Assembly: GCA_029820945.1 (NCBI GenBank)
Contig: JALGUJ010000018.1
Coordinates: 1-52,656, forward strand
Source: Candidatus Zipacnadia bacterium
GTDB taxonomy: Bacteria > Armatimonadota > Zipacnadia > Zipacnadales > UBA5352
Direction of reading: 5' to 3'
DNA: 52,656 bases
The notes below the pieces were generated by a model, which was not told the DNA's origin, did no database searches, and saw only the letters and a list, made by a program, of their open reading frames with translations. Shown piece by piece: positions 24,703 to 31,428 of this stretch (positions within the stretch are counted from its first letter, which is position 1; every line of letters begins with the position of its first letter). A program made the position numbers and the translations under genes.

Positions 24703-25240
24703 AGTCGCGGGTGAGGTCGAGGACGGCCATCGCCAGGTCGCCGTCCGCGCCGAGCGTCGCGTGGTAGGCGAGGCAGAGCCGATCCACGGTCTGCGCCCGG
24801 CCGTCTGCGTCCGCGGCGCTTGTGCTCGTGGGCGGCTGGGGTGCGACACGCCGGGCGCCGCCGCGCTCGGCGAGGAGGGCATTCAGGGCGTCTGCGAGGC
24901 GCGCGGAGAGATCATCGGAGCGGTCCTGGATGCAGGCGCGGGCGGCCAGGCCGCAGGCCAGGACGGCTCGGGCGCGCTGCAACAGCGCCTCGCGCCCGAC
25001 CTCCCGCAGCGCGTCGCCCAGCGGGTTCCCCGGTTCCAGGCGCGACATTAGCGAGGCGATCAGCTCCTCATCGCCATCGTGCGCGGCGTCGATGCAGGCG
25101 CGCATCAGCAGGCCGCCGCCGGCGATCGGCTTGACGCGCTCCCAGAGCTCAGCCAGGTCGGACACGTCGGCGAGCCGCTCGGCCTGCCGCTGCAGCCGAG
25201 CGACCGGATCGTCTTCAGGGACCGGCCGTGGCTCGGTCAC
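24668..25240 (-). CDS. hypothetical helical protein, third gene of the sigma operon
   Basis: A 190-residue protein with no recognised domain, signal peptide or membrane segment. Residues 5-130 are rich in Leu, Ala, Arg and Glu with helical periodicity (VARLQRQAERLADVSDLAEL, ADALNALLAERGG). A polar linker (135-155) precedes a short C-terminal helix (LAMAVLDLTRDFMGL). The GTG at 25240 is preferred because GAGGAGG lies seven bases upstream; the ATG at 25279 would overlap the preceding gene and has no RBS. The gene begins 19 bases after the stop of the 347-residue protein. Its last 35 bases overlap the 3' end of the Lon-NACHT gene on the other strand. Candidate roles are partner, substrate or inhibitor in that system (inference from position only). 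Confidence 0.7.
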   Translation of the reverse strand: MTEPRPVPEDDPVARLQRQAERLADVSDLAELWERVKPIAGGGLLMRACIDAAHDGDEELIASLMSRLEPGNPLGDALREVGREALLQRARAVLACGLAARACIQDRSDDLSARLADALNALLAERGGARRVAPQPPTSTSAADADGRAQTVDRLCLAYHATLGADGDLAMAVLDLTRDFMGLPRPCPQG

Positions 25241-25259
25241 GTCGGGACCTCCTCGGGCA

Positions 25260-26303
25260 TCAGCACGCGGTTGCTTCATCTTCGTCGCGGCTCTGCGCGG
25301 CCTGGATCTGCTCCCGCAGCCATTGCTTGAGGGCGGGCGCGGCGGCGCGTTCGAGCGACCACTGCAGGGCCGCGACGTCCTCGGGCTCCGACCCCGGCTC
25401 GTCAAGGAAGGCAAAGCTGGCGATGCCGCGCGGCGGCGCCTCAACACCGCCGAGGATGAGCAGGGCCGAGGGCGCGGGCGCGAAGCTTGAGGGCCGCAAG
25501 AGGGCGTACCCCTCGGCGGTCTCGCCGCCGGGCCAGACCAGTGAGAACCAGACGGCCTGGCCCTCGCGGGACGGGTCGTCGTGCTCGAGGGCCAGATAGA
25601 GTTCGCCCTCGCTCCCCCGTGACCAGCGCGCGCGGAAGCCGGGGTGCCCCTCGAACTGCTGCACGTGCTCCGGTCGATCCCTCACCGGCCCTGGCTCGGA
25701 GCCGGTCGCGGCGGCCCAGGGAAGCTCGGCCGGCGGCCCGCCGCGGACGCGGCCGATGATGGCCTCGTCCTCGGCGCCGACGCCGGCGGAGGTCAGGATG
25801 GCTCCGAGGCGGTCGGTCAGGCGCGCGAGGTCGGGACGGAGACGCAGTTGAGCGGACATGATGGTAGCGTCGGCCAGGTCGATGGGCGCGTTCGCGACGG
25901 TCTTCGGGGAGAGTGCGATCTCGGCTCGGCCCCCACGAACCGGGCCGCCGGGGACGGCGGCGTACACCTCGCGCCCGTCGTCATCCTCACCGTGAAAGAC
26001 CAGGCGCTCGACCTCACCGCCCTCGGCCGACGGGCCGGCGTGGACGGTGAGGTACAGGCCGCCATCGTCGGTGCTGTCGCGCTCGACCGTCAGGAGGCGG
26101 TCACGCGCGGGCTCGCCATCGGACGCGGTGCACTCGGCCGCCACGATGATGCCCGGGGGCAGCCTCACCCCGAGCGTCTCCTCAAGTTCGGCACGCGATC
26201 CATGGGCGTCGAGGTAGGCGGCCAGGCGAGCGACGGCGGTGCCTCCCGGTAAGCTGACGGCGCGAAGCCCCGGGTCGCCTGCATTGGCGTGTGACCTCTT
26301 CAT
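25260..26303 (-). CDS. hypothetical protein with duplicated beta-rich domain, second gene of the sigma operon
   Basis: A 347-residue soluble protein with no family I recognise. Two segments look like copies of one beta-rich unit. One, about 75-145, contains GGLYLTVHAGPSAEGGEVER and later REVYAAV. The other, about 235-300, contains GELYLALEHDDPSREGQAVW and later AEGYALL. Both share the order G-x-L-Y-L-x-x, acidic turn, E-G-x-x-V, aromatic strand. The N terminus (20-60) and C terminus (310-347, LERAAAPALKQWLREQIQAA) are helical. The ATG at 26303 overlaps the sigma gene's TGA as ATGA, so translation is coupled; GGAGG lies seven to eight bases upstream. An anti-sigma or protease-substrate role is suggested only by this coupling. 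Confidence 0.75.
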   Translation of the reverse strand: MKRSHANAGDPGLRAVSLPGGTAVARLAAYLDAHGSRAELEETLGVRLPPGIIVAAECTASDGEPARDRLLTVERDSTDDGGLYLTVHAGPSAEGGEVERLVFHGEDDDGREVYAAVPGGPVRGGRAEIALSPKTVANAPIDLADATIMSAQLRLRPDLARLTDRLGAILTSAGVGAEDEAIIGRVRGGPPAELPWAAATGSEPGPVRDRPEHVQQFEGHPGFRARWSRGSEGELYLALEHDDPSREGQAVWFSLVWPGGETAEGYALLRPSSFAPAPSALLILGGVEAPPRGIASFAFLDEPGSEPEDVAALQWSLERAAAPALKQWLREQIQAAQSRDEDEATAC

Positions 26304-27154
26304 AGCAGTTCCTCCAGATCCTCTTCTGACCACCCGCGCGCGCGCATGCTCTCCCACAGCTCCTCTCGGGCACGCTGAAGTCGCTTGCGCCAGGTCGCCG
26401 GCTTGACCGCGCCTTCGGGCTCCGGATGGGGCAGAGTGGCGATATCGAGCTCTCGCCCCAGAGCATGCCGATACTCGGGCCGAAGCCTGCCCAGGCACTC
26501 CCGGAGGTCGCGGAGCAGTACGTGCCAGGCGTCGCCGGGGCAGCGGTACGAGCCGATCAGCGGCTGAAACGCGTCGCGGACCTGGTCGCGGGGCCTCTCG
26601 TCGATCTCCCAGTCGCCATCCTCATTGCAGGTGGCGAAGACGACGGTGTCGTCCTGCCTCTCCCATTGGCGCGCCAGGTCGTGGAGCACAAACTGGGGGA
26701 TGACCACGGCGTGCACCCAGGCGGGGAAGGGGATCTCGCCGTTGTAGACCAGCCGGAGCGCTTGCTCGCATACCATGCCGTGGACCTGATCGACGCCCTC
26801 GCGGTACAGCCTGGCGGCCAGGTCCGGTCGGTGCTTGCTGCAACTGCTCACAATGATGCGCGTGAGTCGGTCCGGGGGAGTGGCAAGCCGCGCGAGCAGC
26901 TCGCGCTTGGCCCTGCCGCCCCAATCGCGGAATCTGCAGAGCAGCCCGTCCAATAGAGCGCCCTCACGCTCCTGCTCGGGCGCGTCCGCGTGCTTGTGGG
27001 CCTCCAGCTCCTCCTCAGCCCGCCCGCCCATACCGGCCACTTGCTCGAGGCGCCCGTCGGGCCGTGTTTCGAGCGCAGGCTCCATCGTCTCGAGCTCGGC
27101 CAGGATGGCCTCCAGGTGCTCGAGGTCAAGCTCACGCCGGCGCGTTTGGCACAT
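26300..27154 (-). CDS. sigma-70-like RNA polymerase sigma factor family protein
   Basis: A 284-residue protein. Residues 1-100 are a charged, helical N-terminal extension. Residues 108-165 resemble sigma region 2: LAARLYREGVDQVHG, then FPAWVHAVVIPQFVLHDLAR, matching the F-x-x-W-h-x-x-I-A-x-N-x-x-x-D-x-x-R pattern of ECF sigmas. Residues 215-272 resemble region 4: LRECLGRLRPEYRHALGREL, then GAVKPATWRKRLQRAREELW, the usual tVk-x-x-l-x-RAre helix. The ATG at 27154 has GGAGAGGAG seven bases upstream. It is the first gene of a three-gene operon that faces the Lon-NACHT gene, and a 23-bp dyad lies 44 bases upstream. Members of divergent sigma-like families can be hard to tell from other helix-turn-helix proteins, so the call is moderate. 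Confidence 0.6.
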   Translation of the reverse strand: MCQTRRRELDLEHLEAILAELETMEPALETRPDGRLEQVAGMGGRAEEELEAHKHADAPEQEREGALLDGLLCRFRDWGGRAKRELLARLATPPDRLTRIIVSSCSKHRPDLAARLYREGVDQVHGMVCEQALRLVYNGEIPFPAWVHAVVIPQFVLHDLARQWERQDDTVVFATCNEDGDWEIDERPRDQVRDAFQPLIGSYRCPGDAWHVLLRDLRECLGRLRPEYRHALGRELDIATLPHPEPEGAVKPATWRKRLQRAREELWESMRARGWSEEDLEELL

Positions 27155-27197
27155 TCTCGGGCTCCTCTCCGGGCGCAGCGCCCATCAAGCCCTGGAT

Positions 27198-27220
27198 CCT
27201 GTTCCGCCCGGCGCAACAGG
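27198..27220. promoter_or_regulatory. 23-bp near-perfect dyad upstream of the sigma-like gene (operator candidate)
   Basis: CCTGTTCCGCC (27198-27208), one central base, and GGCGCAACAGG (27210-27220): the 11-base arms are complementary except at one position. It sits 44 bases upstream of the sigma-like gene's ATG, a usual place for an operator or for an activator or autoregulatory site. It is also in the shared 231-bp gap with the divergent DUF2330 gene. Confidence 0.5.
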
Positions 27221-27385
27221 TCTCCTTCTGTATCTCTGTAGACACGGGAACGTGCGCGCGTGACGGGCATTTCGGGGCGAACGCAAGATGATCGCCATCG
27301 GCCCCCGGCCTCGGCGCCGGGAACCGGCATGGCCTCGCGGCAGTCGAACGGGCAACGAGTCACCCGGACACGGGGAGGAATGACC

Positions 27386-28576
27386 ATGAGCCTGATCCGA
27401 GCCAGTGGCCTGCTCGCGGGGGCGGTGCTGGCGCTCTCAGCCTCGATTTCATTGGCGGACGGCGGCTACTTCGCGGCGGTGGCGGGGTCGGCCAACAGCG
27501 CCGACCAGCGGGCGCTGATCATCGACCACGGCGAGGCCGAGACCATCGTGCTGCACACCGACTACGCAGGGGACTTCGGCGACTTCGCGTGGGTGGTGCC
27601 GGTCCCGGAGCTGATCGGGGCAGGCGCCATCGGCACCGCGAGCGGCGACGTGTTCGCGGCTCTGGACGACCTGACCACGCCGCGCGGGTTCGTCTCGACG
27701 GGAGGCGGCTGCTACGGCTGCGGCGGCGGAGCGGAGGGCACGAACCGCCTCGATGTGACCGTCTGGGAGACGTTGCGCGTGGACGGCTACGAGGTCGCGG
27801 TGCTGTCGGCGGAGCAGTCGGCCGACCTGGCGAGTTGGCTGGACGACAACGGCTACGCGCTGCCCGCGGGCGCACAGGAGCACCTGGAGTACTACGTGGA
27901 CCGCGAGTGGTTCTTCGTGGCCCTCAAGATCGACCCGGCCCGGCCGGGGGCCGGCGGGGGTGGAGGGGGCGGAGGGGGAGGTGCCGCCGAGGAGCTGCGA
28001 CCGATCATGCTGACCTTCCCCACGGACGGGAGCGACCGGCTCGTCTACCCCCTGCGCATCTCGCAGGTCAGCACGCCCCAGCGCGTGGAGGTGCTGGCCT
28101 ACGTGCTGGCGCCGCACCGCGTGGAGTCCACGAATTACCCGACGGTCGAGGTCCAGGTGCCGCGCAGTTACGGTGAGGACGACTTCGACGCCGCCTACGA
28201 CGGCTGGTTCGAGGACACGATCGCGGGGGCGGGCGGCGCGGCGCTGGTGGTGGAGTACGCAGGACCGCTGCCCGGCTGGATCGCGGGCGGCCCGGCGTTC
28301 GAGGCCCTGCTCGACGAGGGCGAGCAGTACTTCCTCACGCGGCTGCGCGCGCGCCTGGAGCCGGCGGACATGGACGAGGACGTGCTCATGGCGGCGGCCG
28401 CCACGGATGCGCCGTTCGAGGTGCAGGTGGCCGCGGCGCTGCCATTCTGGCGAGGGCGCGTCGGCTTCGCGATCCTGCTGCTGGCAGGGCTTCAGGCGCT
28501 GGCGGCGAAGTCGCCCTCTGGCCGGCGCCTGGCCTGGACGGGCGGGGTGCTTGGACTCCTGGTGCTGCTGCTGTAG
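27386..28576 (+). CDS. DUF2330 domain-containing membrane-anchored protein
   Basis: A 396-residue exported protein. The signal peptide (MSLIRASGLLAGAVLALSAS) is followed directly by the DUF2330 start (ADGGYFAAVAGSANSADQRA) and its hallmark DFGDFAWVVPVPE (about 65-77). A cysteine pair, CYGC near 110, and a run of ten glycines (about 190-200, split by one run of GGA codons) separate two beta-rich halves. The C terminus (about 360-396) has hydrophobic segments, probably a membrane anchor, ending LGLLVLLL. The ATG at 27386 is favoured over the ATG at 27380 because GGGGAGG lies seven bases upstream of it. The molecular function of DUF2330 is unknown; it faces away from the sigma operon and may not belong to it. 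Confidence 0.85.
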   Translation: MSLIRASGLLAGAVLALSASISLADGGYFAAVAGSANSADQRALIIDHGEAETIVLHTDYAGDFGDFAWVVPVPELIGAGAIGTASGDVFAALDDLTTPRGFVSTGGGCYGCGGGAEGTNRLDVTVWETLRVDGYEVAVLSAEQSADLASWLDDNGYALPAGAQEHLEYYVDREWFFVALKIDPARPGAGGGGGGGGGGAAEELRPIMLTFPTDGSDRLVYPLRISQVSTPQRVEVLAYVLAPHRVESTNYPTVEVQVPRSYGEDDFDAAYDGWFEDTIAGAGGAALVVEYAGPLPGWIAGGPAFEALLDEGEQYFLTRLRARLEPADMDEDVLMAAAATDAPFEVQVAAALPFWRGRVGFAILLLAGLQALAAKSPSGRRLAWTGGVLGLLVLLL

Positions 28577-28712
28577 GCAGCGGGAGCGGCGAACGCCGTG
28601 GTCGGGTTGGTGCTGTTGGCGGCGGGGGGGCAGGGGGAGCGGTCGGCCGGAGGCAACGGCCGCACCCGGCGGAACTCAGAGATACGGTCTGCGCACGAAG
28701 GGAGCAGACGCG

Positions 28713-30191
28713 ATGGCTGAGCCGACAAGGGTGTACGTGGTCTTCGCGACGCCGGGCTACGACACCGCGCGGCTGCACGTCAACCGCAGCGTGATGGGGC
28801 CTGACGGCAGACGGATTCCCAGGAACTTCGTCTCCAACGACGACGTGCTGGCGAAGCTGCAGGCTGCGCTGCCCGAGGTGGAGTTTGTGCGGCGCGACCT
28901 CCAGGGCGGGTCGGCGGGGTACGACAGGCTTCTGGGGGAGATCGGCAGCTTCAAGGACAGCATCGACGGCGTCGTGCTGGTCGGCGGTGCCGTGATCCGC
29001 TTCCAGGGCGTTTCCGGGCCGGGCCAGCAGCCGCTGGCCTTCACCGGCCTGCCCACGATCTACGTGGACAACCTCTTCAAGCTCCAGCCAATGCCGTACA
29101 AGGTCTGCAGGGAGGAGGGCAGGGTCGTCCTCGCCGAGCTGGACCGGGAGGGGATCCTGCCGCCGGAGCAGTCGGAGGCGATGTTCCAGGACCTGGTCGA
29201 GAAGGTCCGCATCATGGATGCGCTGCGCAGGCTGCGGGAGGCGAAGATCCTGTTCATCAAGAGCCCCGGCTCGGACATCGACGGGGTTGACTTCAAGGTG
29301 CTGCCGCCGCGCTACAACGAGGCCATCGTGGCCCGCATCAAGGAGTGCTTCGGGACGGAGTTCGTCTTCCACGACAACGAGGACCTGATCGCGAGGTACC
29401 ACGCGATCGGCGAGGACGAGGCGCGGCCCGTGGCCGAGCGCTGGAAGGCCGGCGCGGTGAGCGTGCAGGAGGGCCTGGAGGAGGAGATCCTCAAGTCCGC
29501 GAGGCTCTACCTGGCCATCGACCAGATCAGGGAGGAACACGGGTTGGAGCCCGCGGCGATCATGGTCAACGGGGAGTACCGGGCCATCGACGAGGGCATC
29601 ACCACCACGACCTCGCTGGCGATGACCGAGTTTCAGAGGCGGGGCATCGCCGGGGCCTACCAGTCCTACACCGGGACCACCTTGGCGCAGCTTCTGGCCT
29701 GGTACATGGTCGGGCGGATGAGCTACGTCCACGACGACGCGGTGGACATCGCCAACGACATCACCCTGCACATGCACTGCGGCACGCCGGTCAACAACGT
29801 GTGGGGCGATGAGGAGCTGAGCTACAAGATCCGGGACTACACCACGGGGGCCTGGCACGAGGACCTCAAGCGCCGCGACGGCGCCGTCCCGGCCGAGGTC
29901 TCCTTCCCCATCGGGGTGCCGGTCACCATCTGGAAGGTCTTCCCGATGACGAAGCGCATCACGCTCTACACCGGAACCAGCGTGGACGGGAGCGAGATCT
30001 ACCGCGAGTGGGAGGACGTCATCTGCCGCAACAAGCTCCCGGTGAAGGTCGATGATGCGGAGGCGATTCTCTGGCACCACGACGTGCTGGAGTACGGCTG
30101 CCATCGGACGGCGACCTTCGGAGACCTGAGGGAGCGGCTCAAGCAGCTCGCGACCTTCATCGACTTCGAGGTCGAGGAGTGGGACCGGTAA
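28713..30191 (+). CDS. L-fucose/D-arabinose isomerase-like protein
   Basis: A 492-residue cytoplasmic protein of the fucose/arabinose isomerase superfamily (COG2407 type). The N-terminal 170 residues form an alpha/beta domain (DGVVLVGGAVIRFQ, LPTIYVDNLFKLQP). The middle part carries FVFHDNEDLIARYHAIGEDE. The active-site half contains EPAAIMVNGEYRAIDEGITT (about 285-304) and ANDITLHMHCGTPVNNVWG (about 350), with the conserved acidic and His residues expected of the Mn-dependent isomerases. The ATG at 28713 has GGGAG eight bases upstream. Isomerisation of fucose or a related aldose to the ketose would fit the fucosidase remnant and sialidases nearby; the exact sugar is unproven. Confidence 0.8.
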   Translation: MAEPTRVYVVFATPGYDTARLHVNRSVMGPDGRRIPRNFVSNDDVLAKLQAALPEVEFVRRDLQGGSAGYDRLLGEIGSFKDSIDGVVLVGGAVIRFQGVSGPGQQPLAFTGLPTIYVDNLFKLQPMPYKVCREEGRVVLAELDREGILPPEQSEAMFQDLVEKVRIMDALRRLREAKILFIKSPGSDIDGVDFKVLPPRYNEAIVARIKECFGTEFVFHDNEDLIARYHAIGEDEARPVAERWKAGAVSVQEGLEEEILKSARLYLAIDQIREEHGLEPAAIMVNGEYRAIDEGITTTTSLAMTEFQRRGIAGAYQSYTGTTLAQLLAWYMVGRMSYVHDDAVDIANDITLHMHCGTPVNNVWGDEELSYKIRDYTTGAWHEDLKRRDGAVPAEVSFPIGVPVTIWKVFPMTKRITLYTGTSVDGSEIYREWEDVICRNKLPVKVDDAEAILWHHDVLEYGCHRTATFGDLRERLKQLATFIDFEVEEWDR

Positions 30192-30225
30192 CCCCGGGAG
30201 CCAGCCTGCAGACCGACCTCCGTGC

Positions 30226-31416
30226 TCAGCGTGCAACCAGGTCGTTGGGGCGGTCCCAGATGAGGCGGGCGAGCCAGACGCGGTTGTTCGCGCCGCGGCT
30301 CTCGGTCAGCTCCAGGTTCATCGGCTCCCGGGCGTCGCCGTGCATGCCCTCGGAGGTCACGACCCAGGTCTCGTCGGGCGAGGCGTTCACCACGCCGAAG
30401 TTGCCGAGCTGCGCCCCGTAGTTGGGCACCAGCTCGCGCTCGGTCTCGCGCAGGACCACGAGGCGCTCGGGGTCTACCCGCGCGATGAACAGGGGGGCGC
30501 GGTGGCGGATGATCTCATCGTTGCCGGCGCCGCGGCGGGTGTAGGTCAGGAAGAGCCCCGCCGAGTGCGTGACCCAGTGCTGCTGGGTGTTGTAGCTGCC
30601 CAGCTCCTCTCCATCGTCGAACAGCCACGGGCGCGGCTCCTCGAAGTGGAGGCCGTCGCCGGCCGTGACGTAGCCCCGCAGGTCGTTGCGCAGCGTCAGG
30701 CAGAAGCGGCCCCCGAACTGCGTCAGCGAGGGCTCGTAGAGGCCGCGGGGCTCGGGGACGGACATCTCATCGCCGTGCTCGAGGTAGGTCAGCGTATCGC
30801 CGTCGAAGCCGCAGCGCAACACCGTGGTCGCGAAGCAGCCCTTCCAGAAGTTGTCGCCGACGGCCTCGCGCGGCATCAGGGAGACGGGCAGCAGGACGTC
30901 GCCGCCGGGCAGATCGACGCGCTGCGAGCACCCCGCCGAGGTCCAGAAGAAGTGCTCGCGGTCGGGCGGCTCCAGGATCCGCCACGGGGACCACGTCTGC
31001 GCGGCGGCGTCGTAGACCGAGTAGACGACGTCGCGGGGGTGGCTGTTGTCCGCGATCAGTCCGCCGCGGTCGCCGCCGTGGTAGGTCGCGGTGTGCCCGG
31101 TCATCAGCAGCACGCCGGTCTCGGCGTGCCAGGCCGGAGTGAGGTCGCACGGGCAGACCTCGGAGCCGTCGGGCAGCACGCGGCGGTCAAGCGTGTCGTG
31201 GACAACAGGGCCCTGCCAGGTCCCCCCGAGGTCCTCGGAGCGGAACTCGCGGACGGCGGTGAAGATGTCGCTGCCCCAGAGGCGCGCCCTGGTCATGGTG
31301 AGCACGGCGGTCGAGGGCGGGATGACCCCGATGCGCGGCTGGAACCACTCGGTCTCGCGGTCGTAGCCCTCCGAGATTGCCTCCAGCCGCACCTCGTAGT
31401 CGAGAGGGTCGAGCAT
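30226..31416 (-). CDS. sialidase-superfamily (BNR/arabinanase-like propeller) protein, cytoplasmic
   Basis: A 396-residue beta-propeller protein without signal peptide. Blade-like repeats include FRSEDLGGTWQGPVVHDTLD, VVYSVYDAAAQTWSPWRIL and RGYVTAGDGLHFEEPRPWLF. The pattern is of the sialidase/neuraminidase superfamily. The Asp boxes are degenerate compared with the secreted sialidase at 16158, and the three-arginine catalytic set cannot be confirmed by eye. The gene starts 12 bases after the stop of the giant secreted protein, and its RBS (GGAGG) abuts that stop, so the two are one operon. It may act on small imported oligosaccharides or be a phosphorylase or other propeller enzyme. Confidence 0.8.
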   Translation of the reverse strand: MLDPLDYEVRLEAISEGYDRETEWFQPRIGVIPPSTAVLTMTRARLWGSDIFTAVREFRSEDLGGTWQGPVVHDTLDRRVLPDGSEVCPCDLTPAWHAETGVLLMTGHTATYHGGDRGGLIADNSHPRDVVYSVYDAAAQTWSPWRILEPPDREHFFWTSAGCSQRVDLPGGDVLLPVSLMPREAVGDNFWKGCFATTVLRCGFDGDTLTYLEHGDEMSVPEPRGLYEPSLTQFGGRFCLTLRNDLRGYVTAGDGLHFEEPRPWLFDDGEELGSYNTQQHWVTHSAGLFLTYTRRGAGNDEIIRHRAPLFIARVDPERLVVLRETERELVPNYGAQLGNFGVVNASPDETWVVTSEGMHGDAREPMNLELTESRGANNRVWLARLIWDRPNDLVAR

Positions 31417-31428
31417 TGCGATGCCTCC

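Noticed and set aside
28386..30236. A 616-codon minus-strand frame opposite the isomerase-like gene
   Set aside because: It is antisense to a clear isomerase family protein; composition is His/Val/Asp/Leu-rich without domains.
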